Of a DNA stretch of 64,000 nucleotides, positions 18,609-26,394 are shown piece by piece (the first letter of the stretch is position 1; every line of letters begins with the position of its first letter). The notes beneath the pieces were generated by a model. It was not told where the DNA came from, did not search any database, and saw only the letters and a program-made list of their open reading frames with translations. Made by a program: the position numbers and the translations under genes. Source of the DNA: Pseudomonas entomophila (GTDB lineage: Bacteria > Pseudomonadota > Gammaproteobacteria > Pseudomonadales > Pseudomonadaceae); NCBI RefSeq assembly GCF_018417595.1, contig NZ_CP070982.1, positions 1,637,501 through 1,701,500 on the forward strand, in the 5' to 3' direction.

Positions 18609-19118
18609 ATGTCCGACCAACAGTCCGCCGAAGCGACCGCCGCCTTCGCCGAAGAAGTCTTCGAGTGCGCCCGTCGCGGTGATGCGCCCATGCTTGAGCG
18701 CCTGCTCGCCAGTGGCCTTCCGGCCAACTTGCGCAATCACAAGGGGGATACCTTGCTGATGCTGGCCAGTTATCACGGTCATGAAGAGGCGGTTCGGGTG
18801 TTGCTGGCCCATGGCGCCGACCCGCTGATCGCCAATCGCAACGGTCAGTTGCCCATTGCCGGCGCAGCGTTCAAGGGCGACCTGGCGATGATCCGCCTGC
18901 TGCTGGCGCAGGGCGTGCCGGTGGATGCCGCCGCCGCTGACGGCCGAACCGCGCTGATGCTGGCGGCCATGTTCAATCGCCTGGAGATCCTCGATCACCT
19001 GCTGGCCCAGGGTGCCGATCCGGCGCACCGCGATGCCGCAGGCATCACGGCGCTGATTGCGGCGCGGAGCATGGGCGCGATGGATACCGCAGCGCGTCTC
19101 GAGGCGCTGCTTGGCTAA
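18609..19118 (+). CDS. Ankyrin-repeat protein
   Basis: A 169-residue protein made almost wholly of about four ankyrin repeats. Their consensus pieces are visible: GDTLLMLASYHGHEEAVRVLLAHGADP, then NGQLPIAGAAFKGDLAMIRLLLAQG, then GRTALMLAAMFNRLEILDHLLAQGADP, then a degenerate final repeat. No signal peptide, so it is cytoplasmic, presumably a protein-binding scaffold. CAGGAGGTTCCCG precedes the ATG. The partner is unknown; in pseudomonads some ankyrin proteins of this size accompany catalases, but none is nearby. The promoter region contains the palindrome cluster at 18465-18508. Confidence 0.9.
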   Translation: MSDQQSAEATAAFAEEVFECARRGDAPMLERLLASGLPANLRNHKGDTLLMLASYHGHEEAVRVLLAHGADPLIANRNGQLPIAGAAFKGDLAMIRLLLAQGVPVDAAAADGRTALMLAAMFNRLEILDHLLAQGADPAHRDAAGITALIAARSMGAMDTAARLEALLG

Positions 19119-19177
19119 CCCCCCGGGGGCATTTGCGGCTATCCTTGGCGCCTTTACGCCAATCCGCAGGGCCCCCA

Positions 19178-19708
19178 ATGAAAGACCAGTTGCTCGAATT
19201 CATCAGCCTCATCGGCGCCGGCTGCATGCCCGATGACGTCATCGAGCGCATCGCCGACGAGGCCGCCCAGGCCTATGCCGACCCCGCCGCCTTCCTCGCC
19301 GCCAACCCGGACATCAACTACGACGACACCTTCCCGATTCCGCTGGGCGAATGGGTGGTGCTCGGCAGCCTGCCCGATACCGTGGTGTTCCAGGCCGACA
19401 CTTACCAGGACCTGTTCCAGCAGATCAGCGACTCGTTCGACAAGAGCGTGCCGTTCACCCTCAAGCCCAAACAGTTGGCGCGCACCGAGCCGCTGACCGC
19501 GCTCAATCGCATCCAGGTGCAGATGGGCGCGCTGAACAAGGAAGCCGGCGGCTATGTGCTGTTGAACTTCAGCCAGTTGCTCGATGACGAGTTGCAGATG
19601 GTGATGGTGGGGCAGAACGACCTGGCGCGGGTGCTGGAGCTGGGCGCGGCGGTGGGGATCAAGGTGGAGCCGGCGCTGGAAGCGCTGCGTGTTGCAGTGC
19701 ACGTGTAG
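19178..19708 (+). CDS. Conserved-looking cytoplasmic protein of unknown function
   Basis: A 176-residue acidic protein without signal or membrane segment. It starts MKDQLLEFISLIGAGCMPDD. The helical N-terminus leads into a beta-rich middle (TFPIPLGEWVVLGSLPDTVVFQ) and a helical C-terminus. I do not recognise the family. It begins 59 bp after the ankyrin stop on the same strand, so the two may form an operon. Its TAG stop is inside the first bases of a REP element, which means the last codons are under REP sequence constraint. Confidence 0.72.
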   Translation: MKDQLLEFISLIGAGCMPDDVIERIADEAAQAYADPAAFLAANPDINYDDTFPIPLGEWVVLGSLPDTVVFQADTYQDLFQQISDSFDKSVPFTLKPKQLARTEPLTALNRIQVQMGALNKEAGGYVLLNFSQLLDDELQMVMVGQNDLARVLELGAAVGIKVEPALEALRVAVHV

Positions 19709-19796
19709 GAGTGGCTTCAGCCGCGATGCGGGCATCGCGGTGCCTGTGCCTGGCACCCGCCTCGCGGGTGATCGCGGCTGAAGCCGCTCCTGCAGA
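19704..19796. repeat. REP pair overlapping a stop codon
   Basis: TGTAGGAGTGGCTTCAGCCG and its inverse GCGGCTGAAGCCGCTCCTGC with an internal dyad. The first REP bases provide the TAG stop of the preceding gene. Confidence 0.87.
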
Positions 19797-19814
19797 GGTC
19801 GTGCCAGGGCCGTC

Positions 19815-20741
19815 CTACCCTAACGCGGTATCAAGGAACATCATCACCGCGAACCCGCCCATCAAGCCCAGGGTCGCCGCCGTCTGGTGGCCGTTGCGGT
19901 GGGTTTCCGGGATCACTTCGTGGGACACCACGAAGATCATCGCCCCCGCCGCCAGCCCCATGCTGATCGGGTAGGCCAGGGCGAAGCCGGTGGAAATCCC
20001 CAGGCCGATGACCGCCCCCAAGGGCTCCATCAACCCGGAACCGATTGCCACCAGCGCCGCCTTGAAGTTCGACAGCCCCGTGGCGCGCAAGGCCAGGGCC
20101 ACGGCCAGCCCTTCGGGGATGTCCTGGATGGCGATGGCGCTGGTCAACGGCAGGCCGATGTTCAGGTCGCCGTTGGCGAAGCTCACGCCGATGGCCATGC
20201 CTTCAGGCAGGTTGTGCAGGGTGATGGCCAGCACGAACAGCCAGACCCGGCTGATCCGTTCGGCTTCCGGCCCGCAGGGCCCGGTGCTTTCATGCTCGTG
20301 CGGGGTGAAACGGTCGAGCCCGAGCATCAGCAGCACGCCCAGCCCCATCCCCAGCACTACGGTAAAGGCCGCGGCCGGGCCGTTGCCGGTGATTTCCCGG
20401 GCGGCATCCAGGCCAGGCAGAATCAGCGAGAACGAGCTGGCCGCGAGCATCATCCCGGCGGCGAAACCCAGCATCACATCCTGGCTGCGTGCGCTGACAT
20501 CGCGCAGGACCACCGCCAGTACCGCGCCGAGGGCGGTGGCGCCGAAGCCAGACAGGCCTCCGAGCAATGCCAGGTGAAGGTTGTCGGCGTGGTCGCCGTT
20601 GATGGCATTCCAGACGCTCGCCGTCAGCAAGGCGAGTATGGCGAGCAGGCTCAGCAGCAGGCCGGCGCTGAGCCAGGGGGTGTCGCTCGCCTGTTGCCGC
20701 CAGGCGCCGATCATCGAGAGTTGGGTATTGGCTGGGGGCAT
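19815..20741 (-). CDS. ZIP-family divalent metal transporter
   Basis: A 308-residue inner-membrane protein with about eight helices. The ZIP metal-site motifs are clear: HNLPEGMAIGVSF in helix 4 and the variant QDIPEGLAVALAL in helix 5, where the usual leading His is Gln. A His/Glu-rich loop (TPHEHEST) lies before helix 4, and HEVIPETHRNGHQ lies in the loop after helix 6. The family imports zinc and other divalent ions (ZupT/GufA). GufA-type proteins have this longer N-terminal region. Direction and ion are inferred from the family. It is convergent with the preceding gene. Confidence 0.9.
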   Translation of the reverse strand: MPPANTQLSMIGAWRQQASDTPWLSAGLLLSLLAILALLTASVWNAINGDHADNLHLALLGGLSGFGATALGAVLAVVLRDVSARSQDVMLGFAAGMMLAASSFSLILPGLDAAREITGNGPAAAFTVVLGMGLGVLLMLGLDRFTPHEHESTGPCGPEAERISRVWLFVLAITLHNLPEGMAIGVSFANGDLNIGLPLTSAIAIQDIPEGLAVALALRATGLSNFKAALVAIGSGLMEPLGAVIGLGISTGFALAYPISMGLAAGAMIFVVSHEVIPETHRNGHQTAATLGLMGGFAVMMFLDTALG

Positions 20742-20867
20742 GTGGACCTCGGGACGGTGGATGATGGCAGTCTATCCAGTGACCGGCGTGGTCGGCCAAG
20801 GATTCCCTTCTATCGGCGCCATAGCCAGCTATGCTCTGCAACACTGTCATCTAGTGGGGGCGGCGCC

Positions 20868-21059
20868 ATGGGTTCGACCTTCAATGGCCTGGTTGGCCTG
20901 ATCATCCTGGCCCTGGACATCTGGGCGATTCTCAATGTCATCAAGAGCAGCGCCGAAGTGGGGATCAAGGTGCTGTGGATCCTGTTGATCGTGTTGCTGC
21001 CAGTGGTAGGGCTGATCATCTGGGCGATCGCCGGGCCGCGGGGCAACATTCGGATATAG
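20868..21059 (+). CDS. Small PLDc_N-like membrane protein
   Basis: A 63-residue protein with two hydrophobic helices (about 5-25 and 33-54). The pattern LDIWAILNVIKSSAEVGIKVLWILLIVLLPVVG resembles the N-terminal membrane domain of phospholipase D-type cardiolipin synthases, which also exists as a free-standing small protein. The chain ends IWAIAGPRGNIRI. The ATG follows GGGGGCGGCGCC, a modest ribosome site. It is divergent from the ZIP gene and 168 bp upstream of the LtaS/OpgB-like gene, with which it could share a transcript. Function unknown. Confidence 0.82.
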   Translation: MGSTFNGLVGLIILALDIWAILNVIKSSAEVGIKVLWILLIVLLPVVGLIIWAIAGPRGNIRI

Positions 21060-21227
21060 ATGCGCTGACGGCCATGGCCGGTGCTTCGACAAAATTTTCA
21101 CACTCGATTTTTGAGAATTCGCGCCGCACAATGCGGCCTTGGTCCGTGGCCACGGTAATGGTCGGACCGCCTGGCTGTCGGCGATTGTCGCCTTCCCGCA
21201 AACCGCAATCCTAGGACCTCTCCATTC

Positions 21228-23306
21228 ATGGCTAACACGGACGCCTTGAAGCAACAGGGCGTGCGAGGCTCGTTCTCGCCAACCCTGAAATCCCACCTGG
21301 CCTACACGCTGCTCAGCGGCCTGGTGATCATGCTGATGCTCAGCCTGGTGCGCCTGGCGCTGCTGGTCTACAACAGCGACATGATCGGCGACACCCCTTA
21401 CTCGACCGTCGCCGAAGGCTTCTTCAACGGCCTGCGTTTCGACCTGCGGGTGGTGGTGTACATCAGCATCCCGCTGCTGCTGGCCTTGCTCAGCCCCTGG
21501 CTGATGGCCCGGCGTGGGCTGTTGCGCTTCTGGCTGACCATCGCCGCGAGCGTGGTGATGTTCCTCGGCCTGATGGAGATGGACTTCTACCGCGAGTTCC
21601 ACCAGCGCCTCAACGGCCTGGTGTTCCAGTACATCCAGGAAGACCCCAAGACCGTCATGAGCATGCTCTGGTACGGCTTCCCGGTGGTCCGCTACCTGCT
21701 GGCGTGGCTGTTCGGTACTTGGCTGCTGAGCTTGCTGTTCAAGGGCATCGACCGCCTGACCCGTGGCGCGGGTGATTCCGTCCAGGCCTCTGGCCGTCGC
21801 TCGGTCGCACCGTGGTACGGCCGCCTGGCCGTGTTCATGGTGATCCTCCTGGTGGCAGTGATCGCCGCCCGCGGCACCCTGCGCCAGGGCCCGCCGATGC
21901 GTTGGGGCGATGCCTTCACCACGGACTCGAACTTCGTCAACCAGCTGGGCCTGAACGGCACGCTGACGCTGATCGACGCCGCCAAGAGCCGCTATGGCGA
22001 GGACCGCGCCAATATCTGGAAGCCGGTGCTCAAGCAGGATGAGGCCACCCAGAGCGTGCGCGAGCAGTTGCTGACCGCCCACGACACCTTGGTCGACGCG
22101 GACGAAGCCGCGATCCGCCGCGATTTCGTGCCGCCGCAGGACCGCACGCTGCCGATCAAGAACGTCGTGGTGATCCTCATGGAGAGCTTCGCCGGCCACT
22201 CGGTGGGCGCCCTGGGCAGCCCGAACAACATCACCCCGTATTTCGACAAGCTGGCCAAGGAGGGTCTGTTGTTCGACCGCTTCTTCTCCAACGGCACCCA
22301 CACGCATCAGGGCATGTTCGCCACCATGGCCTGCTTCCCCAACCTGCCGGGCTTCGAGTACCTGATGCAGACCCCGGAGGGGGGCCACAAGCTGTCCGGC
22401 CTGCCGGCCCTGCTCAGCGCCCGCGACTATGACGATGTGTATGTCTACAACGGCGACTTCGCCTGGGACAACCAGTCCGGGTTCTTCGGCAACCAGGGCA
22501 TGACCACCTTCATCGGCCGCAACGACTTCGTCAACCCGGTGTTCTCCGACCCGACCTGGGGCGTGTCCGACCAGGACATGTTCGACCGCGGCAACGAAGA
22601 ACTGGCCAAGCATGACGGCAAGAAGCCGATCTACGCCCTGCTGCAGACGCTGTCCAACCACACGCCGTATGCGCTGCCGAGCAACCTGCCGGTCGAGAAG
22701 GTCACCGGCCAGGGGCGTCTGGACGAGCACCTGACCGCCATGCGCTACTCCGACTGGGCTCTGGGCCAGTTCTTCGAGAAGGCGCGCAAGGAGCCTTACT
22801 TCAAGGAAACCCTGTTCGTCATCGTCGGTGACCATGGTTTCGGCAACCACCAGCAGGTCACCGAGCTGGACCTGGGCCGCTTCAACGTGCCGCTGCTGCT
22901 GATCGCCCCGGGCATCCAGGAGAAGTTCGGCGCGGTGAACCACACTGTCGGTACCCAGGTCGACATCGTGCCGACCATCATGGGCCGCCTGGGTGGCCAG
23001 ACCCGTCACCAGTGCTGGGGCCGCGACCTGCTCAACCTGCCTGAGGGCGACGAGGGCGTGGGCATGATCAAGCCGTCGGGCAGCGAGCAGATCGTCGGCC
23101 TGGTGCAGGGTGACCGTATCCTGATCGAGTCCAAGGACATGTCCCCGCGCATGTACCGTTACCAGTTGGGCCGCGAGTTCAAGGCCGAGCTGATCGAAAG
23201 CCCTGAGCAGCCGCAGATGCTCAAGCGTCTCGAGGCGTACATCCAGACCGCGACCAAGAGCCTGCTGGACAACACCGCCGGTGTGGTGCACGGCACGCCG
23301 AAGTAA
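21228..23306 (+). CDS. LTA synthase/OpgB-like membrane sulfatase-fold transferase
   Basis: A 692-residue protein: about five N-terminal TM helices (residues 20-210), then a periplasmic alkaline phosphatase-like domain. The domain shows the metal Glu of VVVILMESFAGHS, the nucleophile Thr in SNGTHTHQGMF (about 357-359), the WD-containing FAWDNQSGFF and the HGFGNH metal-ligand segment. Proteins of this type transfer phosphoglycerol or phosphoethanolamine to lipids, glucans or LPS. In Gram-negative bacteria an OpgB-like role in periplasmic glucan decoration is plausible but not shown. It is followed at once by a strong terminator. Confidence 0.9.
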   Translation: MANTDALKQQGVRGSFSPTLKSHLAYTLLSGLVIMLMLSLVRLALLVYNSDMIGDTPYSTVAEGFFNGLRFDLRVVVYISIPLLLALLSPWLMARRGLLRFWLTIAASVVMFLGLMEMDFYREFHQRLNGLVFQYIQEDPKTVMSMLWYGFPVVRYLLAWLFGTWLLSLLFKGIDRLTRGAGDSVQASGRRSVAPWYGRLAVFMVILLVAVIAARGTLRQGPPMRWGDAFTTDSNFVNQLGLNGTLTLIDAAKSRYGEDRANIWKPVLKQDEATQSVREQLLTAHDTLVDADEAAIRRDFVPPQDRTLPIKNVVVILMESFAGHSVGALGSPNNITPYFDKLAKEGLLFDRFFSNGTHTHQGMFATMACFPNLPGFEYLMQTPEGGHKLSGLPALLSARDYDDVYVYNGDFAWDNQSGFFGNQGMTTFIGRNDFVNPVFSDPTWGVSDQDMFDRGNEELAKHDGKKPIYALLQTLSNHTPYALPSNLPVEKVTGQGRLDEHLTAMRYSDWALGQFFEKARKEPYFKETLFVIVGDHGFGNHQQVTELDLGRFNVPLLLIAPGIQEKFGAVNHTVGTQVDIVPTIMGRLGGQTRHQCWGRDLLNLPEGDEGVGMIKPSGSEQIVGLVQGDRILIESKDMSPRMYRYQLGREFKAELIESPEQPQMLKRLEAYIQTATKSLLDNTAGVVHGTPK

Positions 23307-23322
23307 GTGATACGCTCCAGGG

Positions 23323-23352
23323 AAGCCCGCCGTCATCGGCGGGCTTTTTTTT
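23323..23352 (+). terminator. Rho-independent terminator after the LtaS/OpgB-like gene
   Basis: AAGCCCGCCG, loop TCAT, CGGCGGGCTT, then eight T, 16 bp after the stop codon. Confidence 0.93.
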
Positions 23353-23446
23353 GCGTTGCCGGTCTGAACCCCTGAACGACGAGCCTGTATGGCGGTCAGC
23401 TATTACGGGTATCACTGAACATTGCGCGTTTAGCGAGGACCAATCG

Positions 23447-23683
23447 ATGAAAGAGTGGGAAGTCATCTTTGCCGACCAGAAAGGCGAGCCGACGTCGCTG
23501 CTGCTCAATGCCGAGCAGTGCCCCAGCGAGGAAGACGCCGCGCGCGCGATACGTTCGCATCTGTTCCCGGTCATGGACGAGCTGGACCTCAACGACTTCC
23601 AGGGCCGTACCCATTCACCCACGGCGCGTTGGCTCAAGGAGCAGAACGGCGTCGTCATCACCGCCATCCGTGAAGTCCCCTGA
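23447..23683 (+). CDS. Small conserved-looking protein of unknown function
   Basis: A 78-residue acidic protein starting MKEWEVIFADQKGEPTSLLL, with no signal peptide or membrane helix. A beta-hairpin opening is followed by a helix (SEEDAARAIRSHLFPVMDEL) and ends VVITAIREVP. GCGAGGACC lies before the ATG at 23447. It stands between the terminator of the preceding gene and the RraB-like gene. I recognise no family and see no catalytic motif. Codon usage is like that of its neighbours, which supports a real gene. Confidence 0.72.
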   Translation: MKEWEVIFADQKGEPTSLLLNAEQCPSEEDAARAIRSHLFPVMDELDLNDFQGRTHSPTARWLKEQNGVVITAIREVP

Positions 23684-23867
23684 AAGCAGGCTTCTGGCGT
23701 GGTGCCTGCACAGGCACTACGCTGGAGTGAGGCACCGGCCTAATCTGCGGGCCTGTGTCGGTTCGATTCGCGTCTTGCATCAGCTCTAATTGCCAGGCAT
23801 GGCACCGTTGCCAGGCAGGTGCGTCGTGCACTGAAAGTCTATCCATTGCTTTGCCGGAGGACGTTTC

Positions 23868-24200
23868 ATGAGCAGCCAGAACGAAGACATCAGCAGCAGT
23901 GTCCTGCGCCAGATGAAAGCTGGCGGTTTCGATTTCACCCGCATCCACCCCATCGAATTCTATGCCGTTTTCCCAGACGAGGCGGGCGCACGACGCGCGG
24001 CCGGAGCGTTTCGCGGCGAGTCCATCAATGCCCAGGTTCGCGAGCGTGACGATGGCGCCTGGCATCTGGAACTGAGCAAGGTCATGTATGCCACTCACGG
24101 AGGCATCGGCGCCTTCGAACAATCCTTCGAACGTGCCATTTCGCCGTTCGGTGGCGAGGTCGAAGGCTGGGGTGTCAAGCAGGAGCGGCCGATCGCCTGA
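23868..24200 (+). CDS. RraB-family protein (putative ribonuclease E inhibitor)
   Basis: A 110-residue protein resembling the RraB (regulator of RNase E activity B) fold. The points of similarity are an acidic N-terminus, IHPIEFYAVFPDEAGARRAA, VMYATHGGIGAFEQSFE and the closing GGEVEGWGVKQE, with the EGWG turn matching the DGWG of RraB proteins. RraB binds the RNase E degradosome scaffold and alters mRNA decay. This copy lacks the very acidic tail of the E. coli protein, so the assignment is to family level only. CGGAGG lies seven bases before the ATG. Single gene followed by one REP copy. Confidence 0.65.
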   Translation: MSSQNEDISSSVLRQMKAGGFDFTRIHPIEFYAVFPDEAGARRAAGAFRGESINAQVRERDDGAWHLELSKVMYATHGGIGAFEQSFERAISPFGGEVEGWGVKQERPIA

Positions 24201-24218
24201 CGTGCTTGCATACGTACC

Positions 24219-24252
24219 TGTAGGAGCCGCCGGCTTTGCCGGCGAACAGGGC
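24219..24252. repeat. Single REP copy
   Basis: TGTAGGAGCCGCCGGCTTTG with closing CCGGCGAACAGGGCC, in the 58-bp gap between the convergent RraB-like and cytochrome genes. Confidence 0.75.
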
Positions 24253-24258
24253 CGCGCA

Positions 24259-25065
24259 CTAGTTGGCGGTCTTGCGCCCAGCCATATGCTTCAGATAAGC
24301 CAGTACCGCGTCGAGCTCCTGCTCGCTGAGCACCTGGGTCGAGAAGCCCGGCATCTTCGCCTGTGGCCAGCGCCGAAGGCTCTGGGGGTCACGAATGTAC
24401 TGGCGCAGGAATGCCGGCTGGAAGTACTCGGTGGGATTGTGCGGCAGATTCAGGTCTGGCCCCAGTTGCGCGTCGCCCGCGCCATTGAAGCGATGACAGG
24501 CCAGGCAGTTCTGCTGGAACAAGGCAAAACCCTGGCGCGCGGGGTCGTCCAGGGGCAGGGCCGGATCGGGCAGCAAGGCGGGAAAACGTGCCTCGACCGC
24601 TGCCAGGCGGCGAATCGTGCTGATCTGGAACGGCCACTGCTCCGGGCGTATGCCGCTGGCCTGAGGTTGGGTCCAGACCAGATAGAAAGGCCCCGCGCTC
24701 GGTTTCCCCGTGCCGATCGAAGGCCAGGGGTGGGCAGGATCCTCGATGGCCAGCCACGCCTGCGCCGGGCCTGGTTGCAGCAATGTGGCGGCCGGCATCT
24801 CGGCGGCGAATCCGTCCAGCGCGATGGCCTGGAGGTGATCACCCGGTTCTACCCCTTCAAGCAGCGCGGCCAGCGGCACGGCGCGGTAATGCAGGGTGCG
24901 CTTGTAGGTGACGTCCTGCTCGATGGTGATATCCCGGGCCTGGGGGTGGCCGAGCAACTGTTCGCTTTGCCAGTGGCGGCTGGCGCTTCCCAGTTCCAGG
25001 GTCAGCTGCGCCGCCCATGAAGGCAGGGCAAGCAGCAGGCAGATCAGGGTGAGGCACGCGCGCAT
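24259..25065 (-). CDS. Periplasmic cytochrome c with N-terminal molybdo-oxidoreductase-like domain
   Basis: A 268-residue exported protein. The signal peptide is RACLTLICLLLALPSWA. Residues about 20-165 contain HYRAVPLAALLEGVEPGDHLQAIALDGF, which resembles the sulfite-oxidase-fold domain of molybdopterin oxidoreductases without its cofactor Cys. Residues about 175-268 are a mono-heme cytochrome c with CLACH near 185-189 and a likely axial Met in KMPGFS. It probably passes electrons in the periplasm. The start at 25065 is chosen because GGAG lies nearby and the upstream codon is TTG. No partner enzyme gene is adjacent. Confidence 0.82.
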   Translation of the reverse strand: MRACLTLICLLLALPSWAAQLTLELGSASRHWQSEQLLGHPQARDITIEQDVTYKRTLHYRAVPLAALLEGVEPGDHLQAIALDGFAAEMPAATLLQPGPAQAWLAIEDPAHPWPSIGTGKPSAGPFYLVWTQPQASGIRPEQWPFQISTIRRLAAVEARFPALLPDPALPLDDPARQGFALFQQNCLACHRFNGAGDAQLGPDLNLPHNPTEYFQPAFLRQYIRDPQSLRRWPQAKMPGFSTQVLSEQELDAVLAYLKHMAGRKTAN

Positions 25066-25131
25066 GGGCAATCTCCAACCATCAAGGTCGGCAGGTTACC
25101 TGCGCATTGCCATTAATGGCCACAGCGCTGT

Positions 25132-25227
25132 TCAACCGAACAGCCGGGTGAGGTTCGGCAAGATCAGCAGCAGTGTGGTGGCGAAGAGAATGAGCCCTGC
25201 TTGGCGTACTTTCGATTGTCTGAACAT
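25132..25227 (-). CDS. Possible 31-residue single-TM peptide
   Basis: Short reading frame starting MFRQSKVRQAGLILFATT. A basic N-terminus is followed by one hydrophobic helix (about 11-26) and the end TRLFG. The composition (positive inside, single TM) is that of a bacterial small membrane protein. The ribosome site is weak (GGCGGTCCGCC before the ATG). It lies upstream of the cytochrome c gene on the same strand, with a 66-bp gap, so a shared transcript is possible. Coding is unproven. Confidence 0.45.
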   Translation of the reverse strand: MFRQSKVRQAGLILFATTLLLILPNLTRLFG

Positions 25228-25593
25228 GGCGGACCGCCTTCTTGTTGTTATTCCTGAATAACCCTTGGCTTCCCTGTCGCGCGTCGGGTCGATCGCAGTG
25301 GCGCGATGAAGCGCCATGCCTGCTTGCCTCTTGTGTCTGGGTATACAACCAACAGTAGGGCCCGCGTCATCCCTGTTTCAGAACCCTTTGTTCTAACTGG
25401 TTCATCGATGATTTCAACTGGTTGTAAGGCCACTGGCCACACCGCTGCCACGCTGGGGCTAGACGAGTGCGCGGGCAGGGTTACCAAGGGTTACAGGGCC
25501 TACCGTTCGTCTGGACATCCTACTTGCTTGTACGAGCCTTTCGCGTCAGTCTTTACAGCAATTCCCACACACATGTCGTTCAGGACTATTCCT
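25228..25593. other. 366-bp region without a convincing gene
   Basis: Lies between the small TM peptide (- strand) and the amidotransferase (+ strand). It is less GC-rich than its flanks. It holds a direct repeat of AACTGGTT (in TCTAACTGGTTCATCG and TCAACTGGTTGTAAGG) and a GGGTTACC/GGGTTACA repeat. It probably carries both divergent promoters; I see no clear -35/-10 pair and no RNA gene. In-frame extension of the amidotransferase into it lacks protein-like composition. Confidence 0.5.
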
Positions 25594-26328
25594 ATGTCGT
25601 TACGCATCTGCATCCTTGAAACCGATGTCCTGCGACCGGAGCTGGTTGCGCAGTACCAGGGCTACGGAAGGATGTTCGAGCAGCTGTTCTCGCGTCAGCC
25701 GGTCGCCGCCGAGTTCGATGTGTACAACGTGATGAACGGCGACTACCCCGCGGATGACGCAGTCTTCGACGCTTACCTGGTGACCGGAAGCAAGGCTGAC
25801 TCGTTCGGCAGCGACCCGTGGATCCAGACGCTCAAGGTCTACCTGCTCAAGTTGTATGAGCGTGGCGAGAAACTGCTGGGCGTGTGTTTTGGCCACCAAT
25901 TGCTGGCGCTGACCCTCGGCGGCAAGGCCGAGCGCGCCGACAAGGGCTGGGGAGTGGGGATCCATCGCTACAGCCTGGCGGCCCATGCGCCGTGGATGGA
26001 CCCGGAAGTGACCGAGCTGAAGCTGCTGATCAGCCATCAGGACCAGGTCACCGAAGTGCCCGAGGGCGCCACGGTGATTGCCTCCAGTGACTTCTGCCCG
26101 AACGCCGCCTACCACATCCGTGACCAGGTGCTGTGCTTCCAGGGGCATCCAGAGTTCGTCCACGACTATTCGCGCGCGTTGCTCGATGCGCGTCAGGACT
26201 TCCTGGGCGAGGAGGTTTACCAGAAAGCCGTGGCCAGCCTGGCGAGCGAGCACCAGGGCGATCTCGTGGGTGAATGGATGCTGCGCTTCATTCAGCAGCC
26301 GGCCAAGGCGGGCGATAGCACAGTGTGA
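25594..26328 (+). CDS. Class I glutamine amidotransferase-like protein
   Basis: A 244-residue stand-alone GATase1-fold protein. The nucleophile Cys is in GVCFGHQLLA, and the catalytic His and Glu are in FQGHPEF, so the triad is complete. Such proteins (GuaA-like YfeJ/YLR126C type) release ammonia from glutamine or hydrolyse gamma-glutamyl compounds. No synthetase partner is adjacent, so the substrate is unknown. I start at MSLRICILETDVL because the upstream in-frame sequence is intergenic in character; no strong ribosome site is visible. A CGCCAGC/GCTGGCG hairpin lies between this gene and the convergent corA. Confidence 0.85.
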   Translation: MSLRICILETDVLRPELVAQYQGYGRMFEQLFSRQPVAAEFDVYNVMNGDYPADDAVFDAYLVTGSKADSFGSDPWIQTLKVYLLKLYERGEKLLGVCFGHQLLALTLGGKAERADKGWGVGIHRYSLAAHAPWMDPEVTELKLLISHQDQVTEVPEGATVIASSDFCPNAAYHIRDQVLCFQGHPEFVHDYSRALLDARQDFLGEEVYQKAVASLASEHQGDLVGEWMLRFIQQPAKAGDSTV

Positions 26329-26394
26329 TGGTCGGGCCGGCGGTGTGTTCTGGCCTGGCTGTGCCGGGCATCGCCAGCGCTGCTGGCGAATGGG

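Noticed and set aside
20847..23336. Very long open frame on the - strand opposite the LtaS/OpgB-like gene (about 830 codons)
   Set aside because: Composition is that of the antisense of a GC-rich gene (rich in His, Gln, Val, Ala, Arg), no domain, no ribosome site; the + strand frame has complete catalytic motifs.
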